From Pyronema omphalodes (taxonomy: Eukaryota > Ascomycota > Pezizomycetes > Pezizales > Pyronemataceae), in assembly GCA_024516155.1 (NCBI GenBank), contig JAJJXM010000026.1:682001-746000 (forward strand): 64,000 nt of DNA, given 5' to 3'. Shown piece after piece: positions 36,923 through 48,610 of this stretch. The notes below the pieces were generated by a model that did no database searches, had not been told where the DNA came from, and saw nothing but the letters and a program-made list of their open reading frames with translations. The position numbers and the translations under genes were made by a program. Every line of letters starts with the position of its first letter. Position 1 is the stretch's first letter.

Positions 36923-37252
36923 GCATGGGCAGAAGGGCCAGGTGCTTGGAGGGCGAATTGTAAATTTTTTCATTACTTTTCTTTTGATTTTCACGGTTTT
37001 TTCTTTTTAGTTATAAGAGGGGAAGGTGTGAGCGATACGGGGGACTGTCAGGTTTCGGCTGGGGTTTAGGATTTTTTGTTTCTTTTTGGGTGTTTCTTTA
37101 TTTACTTATCTTTTCGGGGACGTCACGGGGAGCAGGAGATTGGGGAGCCTCTTTAGGTGGTCTCGGCCACGAGGACAGGAAAAACGGATTTAGTTTCCCG
37201 CATAGGCCTTAAAGGCCTCGAACGGTGTATGATTAAAATCAAATCAAATCAA

Positions 37253-37267
37253 AACTACCGGCTCGAT
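37253..37267. repeat. LINE target-site duplication, right
   Basis: Exact copy of 31200-31214, directly after the AAATC tail. Confidence 0.9.
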
Positions 37268-37814
37268 CAAGTTTCGTTGTCGATAGTCCAAGAGGTTACA
37301 TTTACCCCGCTACCCATTGTCACCATCATAGAGTCCACCAGTGCTGAAGCGTTGGCGCAACATTAGATGCTGTTGGAGAGGGAGTGAGGGAGGGGAGGGG
37401 GAGGGGGGGGGGGGGGGGCAGATCACTGACCGGTTTTTCGATTACACCAAGTACGTAACTATAGAGATCCAGGTGACGTGTTACAAACCGGATTCATCAA
37501 CTTTGAATAATGGCTTTCGGGAGGATCTGACTGAAAGATTTCAAAATATTTTGCGGATAATCATCCATAAGGCCTCATATCAAGTCCGGTGGCACTATCT
37601 CATTCATCGAATTTACACTCTGCAAATTCTGTCCCTTGAGAAGGGATCGATTATATTCTAAAAAAAACATGAACGTAACATCGTACATAAGGTAATCATA
37701 GGTATCTAAAAACATCAATCAACTATATATACATCAACATTCAAATTTTATAGCAATAAGTATTTCAACACGCTTCCCCAAACAACGCGCTTCCTCGAAT
37801 CTAGAGACCAGCTC
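37268..37814. other. Spacer with G16 tract
   Basis: Host sequence after the LINE, with a G-rich block ending in a 16-nt G run (37403-37418). The last roughly 100 bp are AT-rich and probably the 3' UTR of the minus-strand wall-protein gene. No gene is supported. Confidence 0.45.
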
Positions 37815-39103
37815 TTAAACCATGACCATCACAGCACCGACCATTGCGAGAGCAAAGATACTAGCGACACCTTGGAACGGAACTTTCTTCTGGCCAGCAG
37901 ACGCTGCTGGCATACCTGTGGTCGAGCCACTGGTCGGCATGGCTCCATTGCCCATTCCGGATGACAAACCAGATCCAGTAGCAACGGCCGAGTTAATAGG
38001 TACATCCGATCCGGTGGGGGCGGAAGATCCGTAAGAACTTCCATTGGAACCAGAAGAAGTAGCGGAGCCAACACTTTGTCCCGTGGACAGAGGAACACTG
38101 GACTCTGTGGCAGCCGTACCTCCAGAAGTCGCTTCGCCATTGCCAGATCCGGATCCGGGCCCAGAACCGGAATCAGCAGAGGGGGTCAAGTGAGCAGCAT
38201 TGGCAGGGATAATGTTGGTTCCGAGAGGAGCATATCCCACAGTCTCAGGTGCGTCCATTTCCATATCATCAGTGGGGGTGGCGGCGATGACAGCAGTTGC
38301 GGTGGATTGGACAACGACTGGAACGGTCTGCTCCTGGCGACGCTCAACCTCCTTGTGATCAGAGGCAACAGAAGCAGTGGGCGCATGCTGGCCAGGAACA
38401 GAGCTGCTCAAGAGAGTCTCCGTTGAGATGTTGGTACTGGTGGCAGTGGATTTTGAGCCCTCATCACTGGTACTGGCTGTGGTAGTAGACGTAGTGGTGT
38501 CTGTAGCAGTGCTGCTCACAGTGCTGCTAGCGCTGGAATCGGATGACGAATCTGATGCACCAGTTGCTGATGGATCTACATCAATAGGGATGAAAGTACT
38601 CGCCGGGCTTTGGACAGCTGTAGGGAATGGCAAGAAAATCTCCTCTCCGTTGGCTCCGGTCTCGACGACAGGAGGGTTCAGAGCCGGGCCAACAGAACTG
38701 CTGACTGATGAGAAAGAGGTGGGAATTTGTTCATAGCCATAAAGAATAGCGGCACCTGGGATAATCGTCTAAACAGTTAGAAAAGTGAGAGATGGTGGGG
38801 TTTGAAATAACTTACGGGGGCGGAAACAGTGCTGAGAGCACCCATCGACTGCGTGGAAGAGGCATCGCCAGAGGACGACTGCGTAGACGAGGGCTCCTCA
38901 CTCGACATGGATCCTCCGGTACTCATAGGCTCACCGGTGCTCATAGGCTCACCGGTGCTCATGGGTTCTCCGGTGCTCATGGGTTCTCCGGTGCTCATGG
39001 GCTCCATCATCGAACTGCCATTGGTACCAGAGGGACTATCTGACTGAGCGCTGACGAGGATGGCACCTGCCATCATTAATGTAAAGGTAAAATAAGATCG
39101 CAT
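37815..39103 (-). CDS. GPI-anchored Ser/Thr-rich cell-wall protein
   Basis: A secreted, probably heavily O-mannosylated surface protein; no enzymatic domain is seen. Model: exon 1 39103-38816, intron 38815-38769 (47 nt, GTAAGT, branch CTAAC, TTTAG), exon 2 38768-37815; 413 aa. The N-terminal signal peptide is MRSYFTFTLMMAGAILVSAQ. Next come five tandem copies of EPMSTG (about residues 33-62), then Ser/Thr tracts. A short conserved-looking block follows the splice (TIIPGAAILYGYEQIP). A Ser/Thr/Gly-rich stalk fills the rest. The extreme C-terminus is a hydrophobic segment (VASIFALAMVGAVMVMV) preceded by Ser/Ala/Gly residues, the usual GPI-attachment signal. The gene sits 3' of the permease but shows no functional link to it. 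Confidence 0.75.
38910..39003 (-). repeat. 18-bp coding minisatellite (EPMSTG)
   Basis: Five in-frame 18-bp units encoding EPMSTG inside the wall-protein gene. Neighbouring units are nearly identical at DNA level, including synonymous sites, so copy number probably varies between strains. Confidence 0.85.
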
Positions 39104-40143
39104 GATGGTGTCGAAAAGTTGCCAACCAAAAGACCAGTATTCAGACAGAATGTACGTCGACGTTTAAGTGAAGATAATCGGGGTATTTTATAATTCCGTT
39201 CTGTATGCGATTCCCGGTGACGTCAATGCCGATTGCCCAAATGGATCAGGCAAAGATTCCTGCTTTCAGTAACCGTCAGTTAGTCTAATCTCATCAAATA
39301 TTCTATGCGAACATGATGAAAAATCCAGTTTTCTTGCAAGAGATGGGGGCTAGAGCCTATTACGCAGCCGCTAAACAACCGCCATAACGGTTGTTTAGCG
39401 GTTAATAGTAGCTGCCAAGTGCTAAGCGCTAAGCGCCAGACGATGGATCCCGGGTAGAGCCCTGAGCTTGTGATGTCACAATCATGACTAGTTACCTTGG
39501 AACCGCGCACTGCCATGAATCGGTAAATGAATTTTGTATGTATATGCACATAATATTTCTTCTGATTATGAGCAAAAATATTGCTATGAGATAATTTTCT
39601 TATGCGTTGCAGATGCAACGGTCAAAGGCACGCTATGTTATTTAATCGACCACGTGAGAGAAATGATCAGGTAAAGCGCGTTATGAGTTACAGGTAGCCC
39701 ACGCGACTCCCACGCGAGATCCTTGAAAGATGTACCAACTGTCACCTTACCTGTTCGTGCATCGATCCCGTCAATCACGAATATCGAAATCTCTTACACG
39801 GAGGCCTTGCCAAAGCCGATGCTTATCTCACGGTCGAGCCTCGACATGATGCAGCATCAATCTCTCGTCCGAACACTACTGCGTTAAAGACCACCAAGAG
39901 CTGTTGAACTCCTTCCTGCTGCATCCGTTAAACCATGCGTCGAGTGCTACCAGATGAAAACGTCCCCGACCCTCGGGCCCCATCGATCAACACCATGCCA
40001 GGGCATACGGAAGGATCGATAGATCCTCTTATCGCCCACATAAGCAATTTCGGATTGAAAAAAGCATGATTTTATTCATAATCTAACCAAAAAAAGCCAA
40101 AAGAAACAAAAAATGAATTACATATAAATAATTATCACAGTAG
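39104..40143. other. Intergenic, wall-protein promoter side
   Basis: Contains the promoter of the wall-protein gene on its left side and the 3' flank of the permease on its right. A strong hairpin sits at 39368-39401. The ORF at 39280-39618 has no domain and was not called. Confidence 0.4.
39368..39401. repeat. Perfect 14-bp inverted repeat
   Basis: CCGCTAAACAACCG (39368-39381) and its exact reverse complement (39388-39401) are separated by a 6-nt loop, followed nearby by GCTAAGCGCTAAGCGC. It could be a cruciform-forming palindrome, a regulatory site, or the footprint of a small element. No function is claimed. Confidence 0.8.
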
Positions 40144-42003
40144 CTAGGCAGACGCCATCTTTGAATCCATCGTTGCCTCTACTACTTCGACCTTTTCCTG
40201 CACCCTCTCAACTACCTTGATATCGGTGTCAAAGTAGGCTGCGATCTCTTCGAGTGGTGTGTATCGAGTTTCGACAAAGAGCTAGTGGTGACTTTAGCAA
40301 GTCCATGGCGAAAGCAAGATAGGATAACTTACGAAGTATACAACGACAAACTCGAACGAGATCCAAACACAATACACAATGTAGTACTTCCAACTGATAT
40401 CAGTCAGGGCAATGGGGTTGACATAGTTGTTGAAAAAGAGTGCAATATTGACGAAGAAGAACATCACAGCCATTCCTGGCGTCGTTATCAGCACTAAAAG
40501 CGATAGCAGCATTTCTTCCAGGATCGAAACTTACCTCTAGCACGAATCTCGAAGGGGAGGATCTCGACGGTGTATCCGATCAACAAACCAGACCACGCCA
40601 AGTTATAGCAGGTATAGTACAGGAAAATCATAGCCACAACAGCTGAGCCTGCCCCCTTAATATGGTTCTCCACTGCATATTTCGAAGCGATGGTCCAGCA
40701 GATGAAGATAATCCCCATACCAGCGGTAGACCTTCACTCGTTATTGCCCAGTCTATTATCAAGGTGAGAAAAGGCACTTACGTCAAAAACAACAACCTCC
40801 GCCCAACCTTATCAACAGCAAACGCCATTCCTCCTGCCACAATCATATTCCAAATCATAAGGCATCCATTAATGATATTCTGCGTCTTCTCATCCTTAAT
40901 CCCGATCTGTTTCAAGATATCCCCGATATAGTAAGAAACCAAAGAATTTCCACGCAGCTGGGAAAATAATCCCGCTGTAATACAAATCAACATTCTGTGC
41001 CGGTTACCCTTGGTAGACCACAGCTCCGAAATAGAATGTTTAGCAGCATTTGCCTCTAAAGCGATCACCTCTTTAATCTCCGTGTATTCAAATTGAACCA
41101 GTTCATCCTGGTCGTTACCGTTCGCATGGTACTTTGCAAGAATTATAAGAGCTTCCTCGTTACGGTCTCTGGAAATTAACCAACGAGGCGACTCGGGAAC
41201 TAGCCAGATACAGGACAACATAACAGCAGCTGGAGCAGCCTGCAGGAGAGAAGGAATACGCCATGACCAAGTGCTGTTGATAGAAAAAGTACCGTAAGTT
41301 GTCCAAGCGGCGATGATTGAACCGATATACCAAGTTGTGTTATAAAGCGAGGTGATTCGAGCGCGGTGCTGGAAGTGCGCTAATTCCGTAACTAAAAGCG
41401 GAGCAGCTCCATGGGCGAGGGAAACACCAAAACCAATCTGCGACAAAAAAAAAAAGGCAATCAGCATCTGCCAGGGAAAAATCGGTTAGGATAGCGTACT
41501 AAGAATCTTGCAGCTGTAAACATTCCCAAAGTTACAGACGCGGTTTGTAAAGCGACTCCAATGAACATAATGATGATGCCGATTACGATAGCGACCCGAC
41601 GACCACGCCAATCAGCCAGCCAGGGGGCGATAGGGATTGCACACATGGACCCAACGGACATGATTGCGTTTAAGAGACCTCGCTGGGGAGCAGAGGGATG
41701 AAAATCTAGTTCCAAGGACCGAAGTTAGTTGAATAATCAATTGCTGAAGTTCTCGGTGGTGATATTTTCAGATTACTTTGAGGGCTCCTCTGGGTTAAAC
41801 TTACAGTTAAGCCAGTTAGTGACAGTTTGTAATCCATTCATCATGGACCCATCAAATCCATTTGTCGCAGAAACCATAATCACAGTAGCCAATAGGAAGT
41901 AGAGCTTTCGGAGACCTGGGTCTTTGTACCAAGTAACAGGAGGAAATTCTCTGCCGGCGAGGACGTTACCGCCCGCTGATGGGGCTACTGCGCCAGGAGC
42001 CAT
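40144..42003 (-). CDS. MFS sugar permease, lactose-permease type
   Basis: A proton-coupled plasma-membrane sugar importer of the major facilitator superfamily. Six exons: 42003-41805, 41705-41500, 41437-40782, 40731-40535, 40475-40333, 40281-40144; introns are 99, 62, 50, 59 and 51 nt; 512 aa. All junctions keep frame. Sugar-porter signatures are present: WLADWRGRR after TM2, IGFGVSLAHGAAP, PESPRWL after TM6, VDKVGRR, LPFEIRARG, and VETRYTPLEEI in place of PETKG. NTTWYIGSIIAAW and WSWRIPSLLQ resemble fungal lactose permeases (Lac12/LacpA type). It lies directly 3' of, and on the same strand as, a GH35 beta-galactosidase, which supports a galactoside or galactose substrate. Substrate is inference; hexose or cellobiose transport is possible. 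The start is MAPGAVAPS; an upstream in-frame ATG at 42114 is less likely. Confidence 0.85.
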
Positions 42004-45000
42004 GTTACTGATCTGGAGAATTGAAGTTGCTAGCTTTTCTGGTTGACAGGAATTTGACTTGGTAATTGGCCCACTGAACACTGCGAGCAGGATGGGAATG
42101 AAGGGGTCGGACAACTGAGCGGAAAGCTTGTATAAGTAGCCCTCAACAAGCTTCCCCCAGCTGTTATCAAACTAAGCATTTATTTTTTCTAGTTCTGCTC
42201 ATGTGCATTGGTTGTGGTACCGACGACCCAGAAATAAAGGATCCTAGTAATGCACCCATGCACCCCCATGCATGGCCAACACTGTGACAGGTACGGTAAA
42301 CTGGAGGGAAGGGTGATGGTTCCGAGAATTTACCCGTTGGGTTTTGGTGTGGTTGTGGATGTAGTCCATTAAGGAGTTAGGAGGTTGCTACATGAAGTTG
42401 TGATACTCGCGATTTGCGAATGATGTTAGTAACCGAGCGTTAATATCGGCTAGGCTCAGTTCCGTAATGATCGTACATTGAGCAAGCTTCCACCCATCAT
42501 AAACTTTGACATCATGAAACTGAAACTTATACAGTCATAACGCTTCAAATCCGGTGAACCTTTTCCATCTTCGCAAGAAACCATCTATTAAGGCCTACCT
42601 ACCATGTATTCCCGAGAATTCTACCGCCACTTCTGCCGGTGAGGTGACCTTCTGTTGCAATCGCCATACCCGCTCCGCGCAGAGTAACAGAGAAACACAC
42701 CCATCCAACCGCAAAACTAATGCAAGCTAGCGCTGGGCAACCCCACATAAACTCTATCCCCACATGTTCCTTCCTGATGGGATTTTGAGATAAAACACAC
42801 GGGATTTTCCTGGGGTAAAATGTACGACGCTGTAAGTGGGTACCCCGGTGGCGAATTATTAGGCTGAATCGAGAATCTCACATTGCTGAGTATGTAGCCC
42901 GTAAATTTGTGGAAGAAACTGGAAGATAGAAATGGGATGGATGTATGCAGTGACGGCTATGGCTTTGCGTGCGAAAACGAGGTATCTCGAGTAAGTAAAG
43001 GCTATTCAGCCTCTTCGTCGGTACTGCAGAGAGCATACGGATGTTAAGAAATCGAGAGGATAAATTCCGGTTAATCCTCTTCTCATCAGGACCAAATCGC
43101 TTTTGAATGGGACAGTCTCACCGGATCCAATATTGGTTAAAGAAGGGAACTTTAGTTGTTATTTACAGCTGTATCCATTTCATCTGATATGACCTGACAA
43201 AGCTCACCGGTAGAGCTGGGCAGGATCACGTTGAACTTGGACCACTCAACAGTGTAGGCGCACTGTAGGTTACATATTATCCTGCTGCTAACGGCCCGCG
43301 TTTCCAGGTATGTCATCTGAATTTGTGGGCGTAGGGACAAAATTTATGGGACCACGAAGTCATAAAAAATGGAGATATAGGCAAAAGTATTCAGATTTCC
43401 TTGTCTGAAACCGGGTTTTAATAAAATGAAACTAGGAATAAGTTGATCCGGCTGTTGTGCGTTCCATGAGTGGAAGTTCGAGAATATGGGGATATCCTCC
43501 ATAGAACGAGGGTGTGTATGTGAGACATGATGATTACGGTGACCTGAACGAGATTTGCAAAAATACCACTATAATTCCAGAAGTGTCTGAAAATCCGGGG
43601 CGGGGTCTAGATTTTGTAATCCAGTCTTCGGACGGTGGTTTTATCGAGGTGAGAGATGCTTCAAAAATACGAGCCATGGACACAATACTGTGGATTAAAA
43701 ACTACTAGTAGCTGATAGAAAAATTTACGCGCGGGAACAAGTTGATTGCGTCTCATCACACCGGAGATGGAGCTATCTCAACTGGCCTTTGCCCTTGTCG
43801 AAATAAATTCGTGATTTTTTAGAACGGGTCAATACCGTCACGTCGTACACCCCGCATTACTTGTTTCCCCATTTTCCGTTTTCGCATTTTCCCGGGAGGC
43901 ACCCCACTAGTGATGGATACTCCACTACACATTAGAATTAGCCGAGAATTTCAACCTCCAAAAACCCAGCCAATACATATTCTATGTCGAGGACTTGAGT
44001 AAACTGTAGTATTGCTGTCGGGAACAATGGATTCGATTCTCCAGAGTGCATCATCAGCGGTTTATCAGCCCCTTGTGGGACCCATGACCACCTTATCCAG
44101 TTTCGCAAAAGAGAATAGTGAGTGACTCTATAAATTGACGTGAGTGACGGCGTTTATCGGGAGACATCCTGATTAACTGGCGTGAGCATAGCTTAAAGTA
44201 AAGTGGATAGGCGTGTTGGCGTGGTCTCGGAACTATTTTTCGGCATCCTACACGGCCCTTTCAGGCCTCGATCAGAGCGGCATTGAATAAGTAACTATAT
44301 TTAGGGTTCAGAATTATTTCTAAAGCTCTATAAGTTGAAGACGCAGGGAGGGATATCTGTCGGACAGACCGTCGATACTGAGGCCTTGTTGTCCGGCTTC
44401 GTCATCAAACGCTACGTCGCTAGCCGATTGATCCATGAACTACCACTGTTGGTGTTGCGCAGTTTTTACATTTTTACCTATTCCTACGCCGATTAAGACT
44501 GCTTCTTTGGAATACCAAAAGGCGCTTCGACATACATTAGGTAAGCTATCCTTAGCTCTAACGGTTACCCGCTGTAATATGTATCAGACACGAGAATGAT
44601 ATTCATATGATGCCGGTACCATAAAAGGATATACTTGTTTGTCCAACACTATATCACCATGAATGTGGAATATGTTTACTTATTGTTTTTGTTTGCCTTT
44701 GAATGCTATAGTTTATGAGCACCGGATTTTATTAATATAGACGGGGTAGTATTTTCTTTACATGTTATAATTTCAGAAGTATGAATTACATGGATTGATC
44801 AGGGCTTTGGTTGAGGCGATTTCATCGTGAAGGAGGTATTGGGATGTTTAATACTCATGATGTTTGTGTCACTGATTGGCTGGCAAACCATTACTCGTAA
44901 CTGACTAGACAGAATATGTTAAAGGTCATGATAAAATAACACAATTTTGATTCATCAACACATTTCATGTATAAATAAATACATCAATAAATATCGTATC

Positions 45001-45026
45001 ACTCAATCCATTCATCCATCGCGTGC
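42004..45026. other. 3-kb intergenic region
   Basis: Lies between the permease start and the beta-galactosidase stop, so it holds the permease promoter (right after 42003) and the beta-galactosidase 3' end. No gene is supported; ORFs of 60-65 codons lack domains. The middle has no repeat that I could recognise. Confidence 0.4.
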
Positions 45027-48000
45027 TTAATAAGCCCCCTTCCGCTGAGCCCACTTCGGCTGTTCGCTCGGTGCAACACTTCCGTAACTAGTTTCAGCAA
45101 CTAACTTTGCCTTCAAATCAAATCCGCAAAGCTTTGAACCGGCTTTATCCATCGCCCAAAGACTGACACCAAGGCTATTATCGCCTCTGTGATTGAGGAT
45201 ACCTTCCGGAACTGGGAACGAAGTTTGAGGACCGACGTTGTTCGCTTCATGAGTCGTCAGCACATAATTCAGGGATATGAGAAGAAAGTGGTGTAGGGAC
45301 AGAAATGAAAATGGGTTGACGACGTACCATACTTTCCAAACTGATACCCGTTGACATATAACTGCGCTCTGAAATTCGCATTCTGTGTACAGTTCTGGAA
45401 CTCAAACGCCAATGGGGTGTCGTATCCCTGAGGAATGTTCAACTTGAAATCAGTTTTATAAAACTCAACCCCTGCGTTATTAATGCCGTCAAGTGGAGAA
45501 GCATCTTTCCACCCTACAGTAGGAGCACCGGGAAGATGTAATCCTTGACGTTCAAAGAAGAGACCTCCTTCGTTGTAGCAGCCGCGTACTTTGTCGGCAC
45601 AGTTTTCGCCACCGAGGTTACCGGTCAGCTTCCAGGTAATTGGTGCGTTACTACCGACGAGAGAGTAGTTGAGAATACCGCGGGGCATCTATCATCACCA
45701 TGAAGTTAACTACGGAGGCATTGGCGAGATTAAGAGGGAGATTAAAAGGTGAATCATGAATGTACCTTAAACTCATCAGTACCCGCCGTCCAGTCTTCCT
45801 GAAGTCCCTGATTATCCTGCAAAACAGTGATGACATTATCACCCGCCTTGGTCTTGATAGAAAAAGTCTTATTTGCCAACTTTCCAGCATCATAACCATA
45901 GAAAGAACCCAGAAACTCCCGATTCAGCCAAACCGAAAACCCGAATGCATTACCACCTTGCACCGTCAGACTGAACGCAGTCTCCGTACCGGTAGCTTTA
46001 AAGCGACCTCTGAATAAGTGATTACCAGTGTGAAATCCATAGTCCGAAGCATAGAGGGAGGTCGGAGTCGTCAACTTCCTCGGGTTAAAGGTAGTCTTCT
46101 TGTCCGCTACTGGCCACATACTGTCATCGTAGTTTGTGTTTATCTCAGGAAGAGAGTTTGTGGATTTCCATTGAAGATCCTTCAACACAGGTAAATTCAA
46201 CACAGGGGCTTTGAAATCGATCTTGCCGGTGAAGGAGCCGTATTGTGTCTTTTGCAGGGTTAGGCGACGGCTGTTGTATGTGACATCCTTGACGGTAGCG
46301 GGGGCAAAGATTTCAATATTGTCAGTACCATTCAGGTCACCACGGATATTCAAGGTTGAGCCATCAATGGACACGCCACGGACCAGGTAGGTTCCGTGGA
46401 TAATCACCCCATTGTCGGTTTTTGATTTCTTGCTAACCCCCGGCAAAGACGGTGCCCAGAGGCGGTATGCATCGTTACGGGACATGATGCAGACAATCAA
46501 GTCCCCACCGTCGAGGGTGAATACAGACTTGCCAGTGGTTTCGTAGTTGATAGTTGTAATTCCATTTTCCAACTTGGAAGTGAAAGGAGCGGTACCGATA
46601 AGCTGCTGGACCTTTGTGGCTTTTGTTGTGAGGAAGGAGGTTTCGTGGGTTTCACCGGGGGAACCGTAGAGAACTACTACCGTCTTTGAGCCGAAGGTTT
46701 TCCAAGTGAAGATTTCACCAGTGGAGTAAAGAATGTTGCGTTTTCCAATAGGGTAGTCGACTACATGAATCTTGCTATCGCGACCATCGAGGGTCAAGGT
46801 ACTTCCTAAGCGGGGGATTGTGAAGTTTCCTTTGCTGGTATTGACACTCCACTTGTAGCTACTCTTGGAAAGACTATTATAAACAGCATGTCGGACAATA
46901 TACATACTCGTCTTTTCCCCGACCTCATCCTTTACATGCGTCACTGCCAAATCCGTATTGTCAGTAAAAGCCCCCTTGATGGTATTCGGGATCAAATTCT
47001 GTGGCTTGGAAGTAGTGTAAAATGGCGAAACCGCGAGGAAATTTGCTTGAAGTTTCAACTCGCTATATTTCTCCCTAGTAACAGCCCGGAATTCGTTAAT
47101 GGCGCTTCCATAGTCGTAGGAAGTGTAAACACCCGGAAACGCAAGACCTCCCCAATTGGTTCCGCCGAAGATCATGTACACATTCAAAATGTTGGTGGAG
47201 AAACTCATCAAGTTCTTGTAAAACACCCTCTCGAACTCGTGGTTGACGAGAACGGAACATGCTTCGTAGCTAGGCCCACCCCAGGGGTCAAAAGCACCAC
47301 CTTGGAATTCCACAACGGAGTTAGGTGATTTCGGAGATGCCTCTAGTTGCTTTTGGTACCAGTCGGTGGGGAGTTTGCCGTCCACCCAGGTGTGAGGGTT
47401 CGCGCAGTCAAAACCCTGTGGGTAGCCGTCGTAGCCGTAGATATCCACCTGCCCCTCTCCGCTACCTGGAACATAGTTTTTCAGGTAGACATTGACATCG
47501 TTCTGCATCCCTTAGCCATCTGAGATTGCCTTTCCAATTCCCTCCACTTCTAACCTCAGGGTAACACTCACCTCAATCATGGGAACCGTAATCCCCACCT
47601 CTCTAAACCAATCTTGAAGAACCTGCATATATTTCGTCTGTGGCCAGGGAATTCCTTGAGAAGCGGAAAATTCGTTCTCGGGCTGAACTAAGATGATTTG
47701 GCCCCCTTTGGTAATCTGTTCATCGGCTACGATCTTGCCAATGGTTTTGACGTAGCCTTCTATGGCGTCGAGGTAAGACTGATTACCGCTTCTCCAGGGG
47801 ACAGAGTCCCGAGTTCCCCAGCCCTTAGATGTGCATTAGATACTATATCGGCCAGATATACACGGAGGAAATTATGTAACAGAGAAGGAACTGATTCCTA
47901 AAGATCGGATTCAAATTGGACTTGCTTACGGGGAATCCTCCACCAGCAGTCTCGGCGTTAATATAGGGACCAGGTCTAGCAATCAAATAGATACCAGCTT

Positions 48001-48610
48001 TCCTGGCAGCGTCAAAAAATGGTTGATAGCTTCTATATCCATCAAAATCGAATTTTCCGCGCTCGTATTCTACCAATCCCCAATGGGCGTAGAAAGAGAT
48101 TGTCTGATCCATTCAAGCATCAGTCAGCGAACGAGTGAACTTCAGTGTACCCATGGTCCCGTTGAGCCAGAAAAAAAAGGCGGAGGAACTAGCAGTCAGG
48201 AAGACTTACGTTAAACCCAAGAGCTTTGACTTTCTCCATGATATCAAGCCACAATCCAGTGACGGGCAAACGCCATGGGTGGACTTCTCCAGACCATATC
48301 ATGAGGCGTTCTCCGTTTACGGAGAGGGAGTATTTATCCCATGTTACCTAAATGGATATTGTTAGCAAAAAATCTCTATTTACATATGTATATACATATA
48401 TATTAAAAGTTGAGCGCGGAAAAATCGATTGGGGAGATTTTGGGCAGGCTTGAAATGGGCATTAGGAATTAGGGATTGGAGACTGTAGCGTACCACTTTC
48501 TGGAGTCCATTATCATCCCTTGAGAAGTTCTGGTTCAGCTCATCTGCAGGAGCTGCAACCCCTAGTTGAGAAAAAGCTAAGGCCAGGAAGGCCAACTTTG
48601 AGATCCACAT
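45027..48610 (-). CDS. lacA: Secreted beta-galactosidase, GH35 (LacA-like)
   Basis: Hydrolyses terminal beta-D-galactosyl residues (lactose, galactans, xyloglucan side chains) outside the cell. Seven exons: 48610-48494, 48347-48210, 48103-47930, 47823-47572, 47502-45766, 45688-45328, 45244-45027; 998 aa, close to the usual length of about 1000. The introns (146, 106, 106, 69, 77, 83 nt) all restore frame. The signal peptide is [20 protein letters not shown]. The catalytic domain opens [20 protein letters not shown]. The acid/base is Glu194 in QPENEF and the nucleophile is Glu292 in [14 protein letters not shown]; the spacing of 98 matches known fungal GH35 enzymes. Later beta-sandwich domains end in [17 protein letters not shown] and FGKY. 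Many N-x-S/T sites are present. The exon 5 start at NDVNVY was chosen over an in-frame ATG because it gives VPMIE-NDV as in homologues. Confidence 0.9.

Larger units (their letters stand above)
31215..37252 (+). mobile_element. Full-length Tad-like LINE retrotransposon
   Basis: A 6.04-kb non-LTR retrotransposon bounded by a perfect 15-bp target-site duplication (31200-31214, 37253-37267). It has a short 117-bp 5' UTR, two intact overlapping ORFs, a roughly 330-bp 3' UTR, and a 3' end of AAATC repeats rather than pure poly(A). The gag-like ORF1 with zinc knuckles, plus an APE endonuclease, reverse transcriptase and RNase H order in ORF2, fits the fungal Tad1 clade. Both ORFs are open and keep their catalytic motifs, so it may be recently inserted and possibly still mobile. 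Its G+C content is visibly higher than its flanks. Confidence 0.92.

Noticed and set aside
43514..43708. 64-codon ORF between permease and beta-galactosidase
   Set aside because: No domain; short and isolated.
47503..47508. ATG at 47508 as an exon or gene start in the beta-galactosidase
   Set aside because: The GGATGCAG sequence works better as a splice acceptor, giving VPMIE-NDV in frame as in GH35 homologues.
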